In this document: positions 9,984 to 20,047 of the stretch, one piece after another
Position numbering within the stretch: position 1 is the stretch's first letter
Layout: every line of letters begins with the position of its first letter
From: Trichomonas vaginalis G3
Lineage: Eukaryota > Parabasalia > Trichomonadida > Trichomonadidae
Direction: 5' to 3'
NCBI RefSeq assembly: GCF_026262505.1
Contig: NC_067208.1
Span: 11,727,962 to 11,791,961 of the forward strand
Length of the DNA: 64,000 nucleotides
Position numbers and translations under genes: made by a program
The notes under the pieces: model-generated
What the model saw: only the letters and a program-made list of their open reading frames with translations
Database searches by the model: none
Told to the model about the DNA's origin: nothing

Positions 9984-11540
9984 TTGCATGCTAAGTAGTG
10001 TCAACGATAGAAATTGAGAGCCTATTAATCATCGAGGAAGTACGATTATTTTTTGGGCGAAAAAGTATCTTAAAATATGATTATTAATATGTTTTTAAAA
10101 TAAAAAATTTGAAAGTTAATTTGAGATTCTCATATAATTTTTTGAATGAAAAAAATAAATATAGTCTATATGAGTTTTTGAATAATCACACTTGAGATAT
10201 ATCTAAAAAATAATTAAAAATAGAGTTTGAGAAGACTTTTCAAGGTGTAATGAAAAGTGTGATATAGAAAATAATTATAGATATTTTAATTTTATATATT
10301 GTGCTAAGCATTATATTAAATTTTTAGGAAAAACACTTTTCATAAGTATTCAATATTTGAAAATACGCTCCAAAAAAGAATAGATTCTTTTATATTCGCT
10401 TATATAAAAGGAGACTCTCTATCAGATGCGAATGCCTGAATTCAGCACCTCTGATAGAGAGTTTCCTCTTATATAAGCAAATCTTTTTCATTTGTTTTTG
10501 TTAATATAAAAACATCAAAATCTACCAATATGAGAAATTAAACCCTGCGAGGCACCAGTCTAGAACTGGCACTTCGCAGGGTTGAATTTCTCTTGACAAA
10601 ATACAATAATCAAATGCTCCAAAGTTTTCAAATTTTTATTAGGAATAGGAGCCTACAAAGCACTGATTATATATCAGTGCCTGGTAGGCTCCTATTCCTT
10701 CTCTAAATGGAGAAACTTTGTTTGAATAGATAACATGCGAACAAAGTTTCTCCCATTTAGAGTGGGATTTGGAGGGTGGGAGGTACATAGATAGACTATG
10801 TATCTCTCACCCTCCAATTCCCTCGGGAAAGTTCGAAAACTTTGGTGCAATCAGCAACGATTGCACCAAAGTTTTTGCGTTTAATTGAAGGAATTGCTCT
10901 TTATGATATATACAGTTACAATGCATATATCATAAGGAGCAATTCCTTCCAGATATCTGGCAAAATTGCTCGCAATGGTTCACAATTGCGAACAAGTTTT
11001 GTCATTTGTCAAGAGAAATTAAACCCTGCGAAGCGCCAGTTCTAGACTGGCACCTCGCAGGGTTTAATTTCTCATATTGGTAGCTTTTTATGTTTTTATA
11101 TTAACAATAACTCATGAAAAAGATCCGCTTATATAAGAGGAAACTCTCTATCAGAGGTGCTGAATTCATGCATTCGCATCTGATAGAGAGTTTCCTTTTA
11201 TATAAGCAAATATAAGAGAATCTATTTTTTTTGGACCGTATTCTCAAATATTGAATACTTATGAAAAGTGTTTTTTTCTAAAAATCTCAGAATATATTTA
11301 CAATAGTAAATAAATAAGATATTTAAATTTATTTTTAAATGCTTTTTTTTATATGAAATTCTCAAAAGTTATATCAAAAGTCTGTTTTTTCTAAAATCTA
11401 ATATCATAATCTATTTCTCATTTTAAGTACATCTTAATTCATTTTATTTTCTATATTTTTTCAATATTTTTGAGGGAATTGTGTTGCTTCCCCGACGATA
11501 AAATTGAGAGGTTTACACATTGACACTACTTAGCATGCAA
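9984..11540. mobile_element. Foldback element built of successive hairpins
   Basis: A 1,557-bp segment whose ends carry a 21-bp perfect inverted repeat starting TTGCATGCTAAGTAGTGTC (9984-10004 and 11520-11540). Inside, 10321-11286 forms a large imperfect foldback whose arms and centre are themselves hairpins. There is no supportable coding frame. Flanking bases give no clear target duplication (AAATT occurs close to both ends, but not cleanly). The architecture is that of a non-autonomous foldback or MITE element; I cannot name its family. Confidence 0.6.
10321..11286. repeat. Nested array of ten hairpins
   Basis: Successive stem-loops: A 10395-10481, B 10532-10592, C 10641-10699, D 10701-10762, E 10764-10822, F 10836-10875, G 10888-10948, H 10962-11000, B' 11013-11073 and A' 11127-11216. 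B' and A' are reverse-complement copies of B and A, and the outer flanks 10321-10394 and 11217-11286 also pair. Most stems are 15-30 bp and richer in GC than the surroundings, for example AGGAATAGGAGCCTAC in C and AAACTTTGGTGCAAT in F. CCAGATATCTGG (10949-10960) is a further perfect palindrome. C, D and E are enclosed by a longer-range pair (CCAAAGTTTTC near 10618, GAAAACTTTGG near 10835). Read directly from the sequence. Confidence 0.9.
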
Positions 11541-11871
11541 AAAATTCAACGAAAAAATAATTATATTTTACATTTTTTTGAAGAATTCACAAAGTTGAGT
11601 TCAATTCACACGACATCTTTTTTTGCCTATCTCTGTTTTGGATAGAATATTTTGACAAGTTATGATTTTGGCAATTATACAACAATTGAAATTCAGATTT
11701 GGTCAAAATAAGAAAGAGCATGACATAACAGATCTGCTCTATAATAGAGACATTATTTTTGACCATTTAAATGTCAGATGGAGGAGAATAGATATTAGGG
11801 GCATCAATTTAGATGGAAAATTTAAAAGCTAAATTTGAGTTGGAGAAAATATTTACAGGCGTGTATCATCC
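11541..11871. other. Gene-free flank
   Basis: AT-rich sequence between the hairpin element and the next small gene. No feature is seen. Confidence 0.4.
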
Positions 11872-11886
11872 TTGAAATCAAAAACA

Positions 11887-12291
11887 ATGAGTAACTCAGA
11901 TAGCAATACATGCATATTTCAAGTTAGTGGCAAAAAGATCCAAGAATTAAAACACAATGATCCAAATAATGAGAGCTCTCATGCGCAAGTAAGAAACACA
12001 ACTTACAAGTATGATTCTTTCCAGAAAGGACGTTACCAAGAAGATGAAGTCAATTCCACTTATAAAACGACAGAAACAAATCAAAAAGAAAAATTCCATT
12101 ATGATGGTAAAGAAGTTAAAAATAAATTACAAATTCAATCGAAAACAGACATGCTTAAAGCATTTTTGGAATTTGATCCTATTTTGAAAGCAAATAGTCA
12201 AGAACCACTTATTGCTCAAGAAGATATAAATATAATTGATAAGGCTACAGTGTTAATGTTGGAGAGAAATAAATTTATATTCAACGAATAA
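11887..12291 (+). CDS. Hypothetical hydrophilic protein
   Basis: A 134-residue frame from MSNSDSNTCIFQ, or 139 residues from an ATG at 11872. It is strongly hydrophilic, rich in Asn, Lys, Gln and Glu, with no membrane segment and no motif I recognise. The last third (KTDMLKAFLEFDPILKA...IIDKATVLMLERNK) could be helical. Codon and base use look more gene-like than the surroundings, but there is no clear Inr box. It stands alone between the hairpin element and the first Polinton, so context gives no hint of function. It may be a real host gene or a remnant. Confidence 0.4.
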   Translation: MSNSDSNTCIFQVSGKKIQELKHNDPNNESSHAQVRNTTYKYDSFQKGRYQEDEVNSTYKTTETNQKEKFHYDGKEVKNKLQIQSKTDMLKAFLEFDPILKANSQEPLIAQEDINIIDKATVLMLERNKFIFNE

Positions 12292-12992
12292 CAGCAAATT
12301 TAATACTTCTTGTTTTTACGACAATTGATGCCGTTGTAATTATTTTTATTAATTTCCTAAGATATACTACCTATGCTCACATCATTTAGCAAATACTTCG
12401 AACTAAACTACTAACAATTTCCATGTTAAGCGTATTATACCAAACTGCAGAAGTATTCAAAATTCACAACAGGTTATGATCGTGGTTACTCAATTGTATA
12501 TTTAATTTCTGATTAAACATTTTCTTTTATATTACAATTTTTTATTAATTTTTATTAGACCTGATTTTGGACTCATCTGCATCTGCTCTCAAAGTTTGCC
12601 TTGTTATTCAAAAGCTTACCAAGTTCCAAAACAGAATGTTTCCTGTTGAAGAAGTTAGAAAAAACAATTTCAAAGATGACTCAAATTTTTATGGAGTTCA
12701 CTGCAGCTTTTAGGATTGATGCTGTTGGAATTCTAGACTTTCCCCATGAGACTGTTCAACATTGAACATCAAACGGATATTAGTGATATTTAGTATTTAA
12801 TCCGCTTTCAATATTCAATTATTTCAATTTTGAGAAAATATTTGAATGAAGGCGTGCTTAATAAAAAACTATAAATAAGTGAGGGGAAATCTAAAATTTA
12901 AAAGAAAGATTTCCAAAAACGAATCGAAGACAAAGTTAATAACACTTATTTAAATAATATGGAAAATGAAAATTTCGATATTACGACCTGAC
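12292..12992. other. Intergenic region with a possible gene remnant
   Basis: Mostly AT-rich, but about 12557-12770 is of higher complexity. One plus-strand frame there reads without stops for about 52 codons (ending near 12714) and contains a stretch such as LKVCLVIQKLTKFQNRMF with no ATG at its head. It may be the relic of a host gene. The last bases are the CTTAAT duplication of the first Polinton. Confidence 0.3.
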
Positions 12993-12998
12993 CTTAAT
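12993..12998. repeat. Target-site duplication CTTAAT, left copy
   Basis: CTTAAT immediately precedes the terminal repeat start AGTAGTAGGATATGACGGG, and the same six bases follow the right terminal repeat at 37376-37381. A 6-bp duplication is the Polinton hallmark. Confidence 0.9.
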
Positions 12999-13413
12999 AG
13001 TAGTAGGATATGACGGGTTTAGTGACTTTTTTTGTTAAATCTATATATAGACGATGCATTAAAATATATTTATTTATAAATCATTAAAAAAATTAACATT
13101 AATTTTAAAATAATTTATTTTTTTATCTTTTATAAAATAATCTATATATATATATAGATGATGTCAGATATTCCATGATTAATTAAACATTGTTTAAATC
13201 CTGAATGGGTTAAACTTCAATTTAAAAATGAAGATTGTGAATTATTAAATGAATATGAAAGCCAAAATAAGCTAATGAGGTATAAATATAATGATAAAGA
13301 ATATTTAATTTCATGGAATCAATGGAGTCATAATCAAAGACCTCATAAACGAGAAGAAGAAATTGAAAATAATGAAATGGAAATCATTGATGACATTAAA
13401 GAGGATGGAATTC
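12999..13413. repeat. Left terminal inverted repeat of Polinton 1
   Basis: Matches the right end in reverse complement. The outer about 270 bp differ by one substitution and a two-base length change near the tip. The inner stretch (about 13340-13413) also matches, while about 75 bp between them is missing on the right, where the foldback element lies. The inner part of the repeat holds the beginning of a coding frame. Confidence 0.9.
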
Positions 13414-13748
13414 CTAAATTTTGTAGAAAAACCTTTAGAACTAAGTTAGGAGCATATAAACGTAGAGTATTAAATCCTGAATATCTTAAACATCAATTTA
13501 AAAAGGAAGACTGTGAATTATTAAACGCTAATGAATATGAAAATGCTAAATCAAAACTGAGATATAAATATATTGGAAGTGATGAAAGGTGTAAAGATAA
13601 AGATAAAGTTTATTCAGTTTCATATAATAACTGGCACACGTTAGGGATAAGAAAACATTTAGGAGATTATGGGAAATGTTCTGAATTCTTTAAATCTAGT
13701 ATATACGAGAGAGTAAAAGAAATCAGAAATAATTATTTTCATGAATAA
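13275..13748 (+). CDS. Polinton 1 protein with repeated aromatic motif
   Basis: A 157-residue protein whose first third lies inside the terminal inverted repeat. It carries an internal repeat: a segment of the form NPE(Y/W)...QFK.EDCELLN.YE......RYKY......Y.(I/V)S.NNW. One such unit is seen around residues 75-120, and a matching partial one runs through the N-terminus and the frame upstream. The pattern (hydrophobic strand, then W at the end) recalls small repeated DNA-binding modules of viral and homing-type proteins, which is only an impression. I do not recognise the family. Its position at the element tip and in the repeat hints at a role in end recognition or regulation, which is inference. 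The right-hand copy of this region is interrupted by the foldback element. Confidence 0.55.
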   Translation: MRYKYNDKEYLISWNQWSHNQRPHKREEEIENNEMEIIDDIKEDGIPKFCRKTFRTKLGAYKRRVLNPEYLKHQFKKEDCELLNANEYENAKSKLRYKYIGSDERCKDKDKVYSVSYNNWHTLGIRKHLGDYGKCSEFFKSSIYERVKEIRNNYFHE

Positions 13749-13813
13749 AAAATAAACTTTAAAAAATAAACTTCTTACATTTTTGAATAATTTATTTTTT
13801 TAATTCGTAAGAA

Positions 13814-14221
13814 ATGAGTGAATCAAAATTCGTGACTGTGAATCAATTAATGGATAAACTTTCACCAATTCTCACCCAGGTTAAACAAGTAGACGTTTAT
13901 TTTGATGATTACATACAAAGTTTATTTTATAAAGGTAAGTTTAATATTAAACCTATTGCTTTTGCATTTGATGGTAAATTAATCGAAAATTCAAAAATTT
14001 GGGAATTAATTCCGGATATTGAATTTATAACAAATATTAAGGATAAATGGTTTAAACAACAAAACCACCTCACTAAAGTTCTTTGTAGATTAATGATTAA
14101 AACTGAGGAAAAAGAATTTAACGGGTTTAAATATCATCCATGTAAAATTTTAGAACTTGGTAACGAAAAACTTCAGAAAAAATTAAACGAAAGACTATCA
14201 AAGATAAAGTTGAAAGAGTAA
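13814..14221 (+). CDS. Unrecognised Polinton 1 protein
   Basis: A 135-residue protein starting MSESKFVTVNQLMDKLSP. The first part is helical, the middle has alternating hydrophobics (FNIKPIAFAFDGKLI) and the end is Lys-rich and helical (KLQKKLNERLSKIKLKE). I find no known domain. It is preceded by an AT-rich TTTATTTTTTTAATTC stretch like those before other genes of this element. A role as a small accessory protein is all that can be said. Confidence 0.5.
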   Translation: MSESKFVTVNQLMDKLSPILTQVKQVDVYFDDYIQSLFYKGKFNIKPIAFAFDGKLIENSKIWELIPDIEFITNIKDKWFKQQNHLTKVLCRLMIKTEEKEFNGFKYHPCKILELGNEKLQKKLNERLSKIKLKE

Positions 14222-14290
14222 ATAAACTCGCTAAAGGTAATGGTAATGATGAAGATGAATTTGATGAGTTCAACATTGAACTTTAAGAAA

Positions 14291-14577
14291 CTAATGATTA
14301 TTTGAATTTATGAAATCAATTATTTGATTTATTCTTTCTTCAATCTCTTCTATTCTTTTTGTTAAATCATCTATTTTCATTAATGAGGTGATTCTTGATT
14401 GAGGAATAGATTTCAAACTAACCACTCCTTTTATTTTTGAAATTTTGAATCCATCAACTTTAAACATTTTATTCAATTTACACGTTGTCAATTCTTCAAA
14501 TAATTTTTTATTATTAGCATAATAGTCATTAAATTCTTCAACAGATGAAAAAATTTTTATTTCAGTAATTGGTTTAA
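14291..14577 (-). CDS. Polinton 1 small coiled-coil protein, head cut by Kolobok insertion
   Basis: About 95 residues read leftward. The C-terminal 35 residues form a likely coiled coil (DDLTKRIEEIEERINQIIDFI). The beginning of the frame runs into the Kolobok terminal repeat at 14578, so the apparent first residues belong to the transposon and not to this gene. No family is recognised. Confidence 0.45.
14574..14577. repeat. TTAA target duplication of Kolobok, left
   Basis: TTAA directly before the transposon end GGATGGGCACTCAT. The matching TTAA is at 17007-17010. Confidence 0.8.
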
Positions 14578-15015
14578 GGATGGGCACTCATAGGCTCCTG
14601 ACAGCATAAAAATGTTATTATCTCACAATATAAAAGGAATCATAGGAATCTACAACTATATCTATATTGTTGGAAGACTTCTTAATGTATCATGCATATA
14701 AGTTATATCAATAACTCCATTATGTTATATGATTGTAATCATATTTTCGTTTCATGTTCAAAAACATTAAAATCATACTAACTATATGAGTATTATATTT
14801 AGGAAGCTGATATATAGATATGATAAAATGCTAGGTTTTGTGATTAAGAATATATACTTATCTTTTAGAAAATAATACTTTTATAAAAAATTATATCTTA
14901 TATAATCTAAAAATTTTGGACAATTAAAAAACATTAATTAAAAATAGAAGGTGAAAGTGTTTATTCAAAGAAGGTGCAAGATTATGATGTTTTGAGGGTG
15001 AAATAAATTTAATAA

Positions 15016-16290
15016 TTATTTATGTGATTTAAGAGTAATACGATCATCGGTAGCTTGAAGACCTCTCTTTATAGCTCTTAATGCCGCAAACTTTTTTTGA
15101 ACTTGCTTTGAATTTTTGAATGCTTTGATTAAATCTTTTGTTGTATCATACATTCTGAAATATCTGTTCATCATTTCTGGCATTGTTGGTAAATTTAACC
15201 TGTATCTTATTGCTACAATCGTTTCAAACATACTTTCATTGAAATGCAATATTGTGACTGCCATCCTAATTGGCCAAGAAGCATGCCAATTAATATTTTT
15301 ATTAGCAAGCATTGCTTTGATATGGTTTATCGATTCAACTACTTGAGTTGAATGAATCTTTTTTACCATATCAAAGATTTTTACGGTATCTTCGAGGAAT
15401 TTTTTAAGTGTTTTTATAGCAGTTTTATTTTTTGCATATTTCCATGGTTTAATCATCTTGCATTTTTCAGGATCTGGACAAAATTTATGATTTCCGGCAT
15501 AATGTTTAGCGGAATTCAACCATAAAAACTTCTTTGTTTTAATTGACATATGTGTGTCATTGAGAAGTTGCCTAAGCCAACGCAATAAATTCTTTGAAAT
15601 GCTAGATAAGATTCTGAATTCTGGCAGTTTGAGCTTTTTCTGTATATTGTTAAGAAAATGTCCAGGATCTCTGTATTCTCTGATACCTTTGAACGTATTT
15701 TTGATTGTAGAAACAATTTTGACATCGCCATCATGCACAAAAAAATTTACACGTTTTTCATTATTCCAACGCTTCAGCATTCTTTTTAAGCCTTCAAATT
15801 CCATTTCATTTGATTTTCCGTTGAAATTACCTTTGAAATTTTTAAAAGATTTAGATATCACTTCCCAATCTACAATTTTTTTGAGTTTCTCTTCTACAAA
15901 TTGTACATAGCAAAACATTGCATTTCTTCTCTGACTCCAAGAACCGTCAAACAAAAGTCCCGAACATTTTCTCATTCGAGATTTCCAATAATTAACAGAT
16001 TCTCTGGCAACTTCTATGATAACACGACCAACCTTTTCTTGGACTCGATGAAATGTAGCTTCTGACGGAACTTTGATGTTATTCAGCATGAATTGAAATT
16101 CTGATTGGCAAAATGTAGCGCCGCTCAATAATACAGATAGCACAAATTCAACAGTGTTGACGACATATGGCTCTACCCTATTTTTCGCGCTTTGAACTAA
16201 GTTCTTTATACGCTTTGCAACTGCTTTTGTTCGCCGCGGCATGAAAAATGAAGAATAACTTGACGGTTTCTTGAACAAATGGTCGCACAT
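15016..16290 (-). CDS. Kolobok-like transposase
   Basis: A 424-residue DDE-type transposase, intact. The region around residues 113-150 reads LLFDGSWSQRRNAMFCYVQF...KIVDWEVISKS, the hallmark of Kolobok transposases, with the first catalytic Asp in DGSW. A second candidate Asp lies near 190 (FFVHDGDVKIV) or in the following YRDPGHFLNNIQKKL block, and a Glu candidate lies in STQVVESINHIKAML. A CHFCPD/EKCK pair (HKFCPDPEKCK, about 290) may bind zinc. The N-terminus is basic (PRRTKAVAKRIKNLVQSAKNR), suiting end binding. The enzyme would cut and paste elements bearing GGATGGGCACTCAT ends into TTAA. No THAP domain is seen. The start at 16290 is the longest; an ATG 17 codons in (MPRRTK) is also possible. 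Confidence 0.85.
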   Translation of the reverse strand: MCDHLFKKPSSYSSFFMPRRTKAVAKRIKNLVQSAKNRVEPYVVNTVEFVLSVLLSGATFCQSEFQFMLNNIKVPSEATFHRVQEKVGRVIIEVARESVNYWKSRMRKCSGLLFDGSWSQRRNAMFCYVQFVEEKLKKIVDWEVISKSFKNFKGNFNGKSNEMEFEGLKRMLKRWNNEKRVNFFVHDGDVKIVSTIKNTFKGIREYRDPGHFLNNIQKKLKLPEFRILSSISKNLLRWLRQLLNDTHMSIKTKKFLWLNSAKHYAGNHKFCPDPEKCKMIKPWKYAKNKTAIKTLKKFLEDTVKIFDMVKKIHSTQVVESINHIKAMLANKNINWHASWPIRMAVTILHFNESMFETIVAIRYRLNLPTMPEMMNRYFRMYDTTKDLIKAFKNSKQVQKKFAALRAIKRGLQATDDRITLKSHK

Positions 16291-16990
16291 TCAAATATTG
16301 TGATGTACGATCAGGATAAAAGAATGTTGTTGCCGTGAATTTAGAAAATAGCAAAATTTCAATTTACGCAATCGAGATATAACTTGATCGTTTGAGCGAT
16401 AACCATGGCACCCATAGTATTAATGAAAGTACTCATACTTACAATTATTTTCTCCCATAGGAATATTGTTCAATATACTTCACCTATAGAGGAAATCTCG
16501 AAATAAAATCGAATTTTTTCAAAAATTACAAAAATCAATTTTTTACAAAGATGTTCGAAAAATAACATTATATACGCATCAAATCAAAGCATTATATGGA
16601 GCATTATAATTCTATATATGATTGTCCATCTTGCTGTTGTGCTATTTTTTTTAAACAATAATTTCATTGTTGAAATTAAATTTGCAATTTCAGTAAAAAT
16701 TGCGACCCATCATTTTGAATATAATTGAATTAATACATTTATTGTAAGAATATTATATACCAAATATTAGACTTCCACATGAATCCTGGTATGATATTAT
16801 AAGTATTGCAAAATTAGAAAAAAATATGCTCATGATATACTAAAATTCATGTTTCAAGGTTAACTTATAAATAAAATAAGTTCGAGAAATGCATCACTAA
16901 ATATTTGAGCTTGTGCACTATAATGCTATATAATAGTCTTCACTGTTTTTAATATATTGACTTTGCTAGACTTGATTTTTTTCATCACCC
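16291..16990. other. Non-coding subterminal region of Kolobok
   Basis: AT-rich sequence between the transposase start and the right inverted repeat. It presumably contains the transposase promoter. No second gene is seen. Confidence 0.5.
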
Positions 16991-17006
16991 TAATGAGTGC
17001 CCATCC

Positions 17007-17206
17007 TTAAGAAAGCTGCGGGTTGGGTTTATAAAAAGATTATTAAACCCGTTGCAAACTTTTTGGCACCAGTAGCGAAAACGGCAGGAACTATCATAGG
17101 TGGAGTATTAGGTACTAAAGCAGGTAATCCGGCGATGGGAGCACAAGCAGGTAACGCAGTTGGTGGAATAGCTGAAGGAATACTTAATAAAATAGGGGGT
17201 AGATAG
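17007..17206 (+). CDS. Polinton 1 small Gly/Ala-rich membrane-active-type protein
   Basis: A frame of about 66 residues after the Kolobok right end; the first residues in the open frame derive from the transposon repeat. It starts basic and amphipathic (KKAAGWVYKKIIKPVANFLAPV) and continues Gly/Ala-rich (GTIIGGVLGTKAGNPAMGAQAGNAVGGIAEGIL). Small proteins of this kind in capsid-forming viruses can be membrane-active or core peptides, and such genes often sit beside the capsid genes, as here. The function is inference. Confidence 0.5.
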
Positions 17207-17230
17207 TGGAAAAATAAATAAATATTATTT

Positions 17231-17446
17231 TTATCTTAGTATCGGTTGAAGTCTTTGATAAACTTTTTCTCCTTTATTTAAAACTTCTCTTATTGGGGCA
17301 GCTTTTGGTGTTATTGATTCAGCAACGTCACTAATTGCTTCTTTATTCTTAAATATCCAATTTGCCCCCTTCTTCAATGTTTCCCAAACTTTACTCGCTC
17401 CTCTTTTTACTTTATTCCACAGTTTCTTAAATATACCTGCAGCCAT
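17231..17446 (-). CDS. Polinton 1 small basic amphipathic protein
   Basis: A 71-residue protein, MAAGIFKKLWNKVKRGASK..., strongly basic with Trp-spaced amphipathic helices (VWETLKKGANWIFKNK). It lies next to the major capsid region and opposite the Gly/Ala-rich protein. The composition resembles viral minor capsid or membrane-lytic peptides such as adenovirus pVI-type helices; that likeness is compositional only. Its upstream sequence is AT-rich and ends just before the rightward capsid gene. Confidence 0.5.
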   Translation of the reverse strand: MAAGIFKKLWNKVKRGASKVWETLKKGANWIFKNKEAISDVAESITPKAAPIREVLNKGEKVYQRLQPILR

Positions 17447-17515
17447 AGTTGATTATTTCATTAAAATTAAAAATTCATTTTCATCTTTTAATTCTGATTT
17501 TTTATTTATTAATAA

Positions 17516-19155
17516 ATGACGACTAACTATTTGGTGCCAAACACTAAACCGATTAATGGAAATGTGTTTCATTCATTCGAAAAGATAAATGAAATATTCG
17601 CAAAGAATGACGGTAGAAGATATTATAGAGAACTTGAAAGTTCATGCTATGACTCTGATGCTCCATATTTTGATGATAAACAAACTCATTTAAGAATTAC
17701 AAATCCGGCTCATGATGTGAACCAATTAGGTGACACATATATTAAACGCAAAGTTAAAGCAACTCTAGTTTCAAATAAAGCTTTCACATGTGATGCCGCT
17801 TTTAAATGCATGCGTTTATTCGTTGGTTACAAATCATCAAATCAAAGCTTTAAACAATTAGAAGTAGAAACCGAAAGAGGTGATGCCGGTTATCTTCAGA
17901 TGGATTGCGCCCGTGAATCTTTCGCATTTGCAACATATAAACCAAAATCAGAAAGGAAAGTTAAAAAGTTTGTTCATTCGTTATATAATAATGTTCAAAA
18001 ATATGATAACTCAGTATGTGGTAAATATATTGACCCTTCAGAAGTTTTCAAGAAAGCAAATGAAGAAGTTGATGTCACTTTTGATATGATTATTCCGGTA
18101 AATGATTTGTTAGCATTTCAGGCGTTCGATGATTATCCTAAATCATTTGGTGATATCATTCTTAAATATTATGTTTTCAGGGATACTTTAGTATTTTGTC
18201 AGGTTGACCCGTTAAGAGTTGCTGATTTACAAAATTACGTTTATGAAAAGATAACTGATGAAAATTATGAAAAGATTATGAATCATGTTTATAAATATGA
18301 TCGCAAATTCCAACAAATCGGACTTCCTGCCAAATTAATTACAAGCTTAGCCGCTACATCTGCTGACGCAACAGTTGATGACGTTATTATTTCATGCACA
18401 AAGATGGAAGTTTTAGAGGATAAATGCATTACACCAGGATACGTTTAATTGAAGAATCAGTTAAAGCAATACCACGTTTATTCAGTAAGGAAGATCCATT
18501 CATGATTCCAGCTCAACATATTGACGTTCGTTCACTAAATGGAGGTTGCATCACTCCTGAAGGTATTAGCTCAGATTTCTCATACGCTCTTCATAATGTT
18601 ACAGATGTTGTGTTAGCATTTCCGAAGAATGCAATGCAAAGAACGGTTTTAGAAAATCCAATGCTTCGAGGTCTTCAGGTCACTATAGATTCCAGAAACT
18701 TCCCCGATCAAGCGATGACCACAGTGGGTGACATATTCTTTACACGTATGCTTCAAGCTTCTGATTTAGATGGAGTGAATGAATGCACAGAAGAATACGA
18801 GGACTCATTAACTAGACCACTGAATGCAGATAATGGCACGCCATTAGCTAGAACATGGAAAGACCAAACTTCATTCTTATGCACTATTCCAGTTCAACGT
18901 GATGGAGCGGGTATATTCTTTGATGGACTAGAAACTTTCAACTCACAAGTTACAGTACAAGTGAAAGCTTATCCAATCATTCAGGGTGAAAATGACACTT
19001 ACTGTTCAAAGGTGACAAATCCTCCTCAGGTTTGGTTTACTAGGACTACATATTGGACATGGACACCGGAAGAAGGTTTGAAATATCATCCAACAGGTAC
19101 ACCACCACAGTATAGAAGTTCATATGATGAAATATTGATGAATAGAAATGTTTAA
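17516..19155 (+). pseudogene. Polinton 1 major capsid protein region (double jelly-roll type), broken
   Basis: A long region with β-rich, structural-protein-like translation, opening MTTNYLVPNTKPINGNVF and closing with an aromatic stretch (TYWTWTPEEGLKYHP). Its length (about 540 codons), its place immediately before the packaging ATPase and its composition fit the double-jelly-roll major capsid protein that Polintons encode. It looks broken, with about one break. The start is preceded by the element's usual TTTATT...AATAAATG context. The protein would form the capsid hexons. The assignment rests on context and general composition rather than on a short diagnostic motif. Confidence 0.65.
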
Positions 19156-19179
19156 AATTATAAATTTATTTTTGATTAA

Positions 19180-20007
19180 ATGGATTTAAATTCATACACT
19201 CCTTATGAAGAATTAGCAGGAGTATATAATACATACATAGATGATATGATTAATGAAGCATTGAGTGATAATAGAAATGCTCTATCTAAGGAAAAATTAA
19301 TGAAAATTCCATATTCTGAATGTTACTTAAATTCAATCACTGCAGCAATTGGTAAACAGAATAAAGGTAAAACATTAACGATATTAAAACAAATTATCAT
19401 TATTGCTAAACACTTCACCCCATTCACATGTGTTAATTTATATCAACCGTTCAGGTTCACCTTCAGATGATACATTTGAATCTTTAAAGCATTTAATCAA
19501 AATTCCAATTATTTATTTATCACAAGAAGAAGCAGAAGATTATTTAAAAAACTTTTTAATGTATAAAGAATTATATAATACATCAAGAAGCAAGGATTAG
19601 AGGATAAAATTATTGATAAACAACGGGATGAATTATTTGAAACACTTTCTATTTCAAATTTTGATAGAGAATTTTTGCATTCACTCATTTTTCTAGATGA
19701 TGCAGTGAAATCAAAACTAATAACAAATGAGAAATCATAATTTAATCAGTTATTAACTCAATGTCGACACATTCAGTGTTCATTCTTTATGGCTGTTCAA
19801 TACTTCAAAGCATTAAGCACAAACATTAAATCAAATCTATCAACCCTTTTCATTTTCAGTGGACTTAGTCGTCAACAGTTGAACGTTATGCTTTATCAAG
19901 TGAATTTACCAATGAGCATTAATGAACTTTACACACAATATCAGCAATTAGGTGAACATGGAAAAATAATAGTTGATTTAAATAAAGGAGGTGTTAAATT
20001 TGATTAA
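19180..20007 (+). pseudogene. Polinton 1 packaging ATPase region (FtsK/HerA type), broken
   Basis: An early P-loop is seen (AAIGKQNKGKTLTILK) about 55 codons in, followed by a predicted strand-rich ATPase core. The region ends with a helical segment (STNIKSNLSTLFIFSGLSRQQ) that suits the end of an A32-like packaging ATPase. It lies directly downstream of the capsid region, as in other Polintons. In the family this enzyme pumps DNA into the capsid. The region looks broken, with about three breaks. The start is preceded by the TTTATTTTT...AAATG context. Confidence 0.6.
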
Positions 20008-20047
20008 CTTTTTATAATTAATTTTTATTTTTTATTTATAATTAAAC

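Larger units (their letters stand above)
14578..17006. mobile_element. Kolobok-like DNA transposon inserted in Polinton 1
   Basis: A 2,429-bp element with inverted ends GGATGGGCACTCAT, extending to a shared AGG after a one-base offset, flanked by TTAA on both sides. It carries one intact transposase gene on the minus strand. TTAA target choice and the DGSW-type transposase together point to the Kolobok superfamily. It inserted into the Polinton between two small genes, so it is younger than that copy. With intact-looking ends and frame it could have been active recently. Confidence 0.85.

Noticed and set aside
10842-11045. Coding frame inside the hairpin array
   Set aside because: A 67-codon frame runs through several stems. 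The inverted-repeat structure explains the sequence better than protein coding.
14291-17206. Homology between the two small Polinton genes that both seem to start with MPILK
   Set aside because: Both apparent starts are coded by the inverted ends of the Kolobok element (GTGCCCATCC), not by the Polinton genes.
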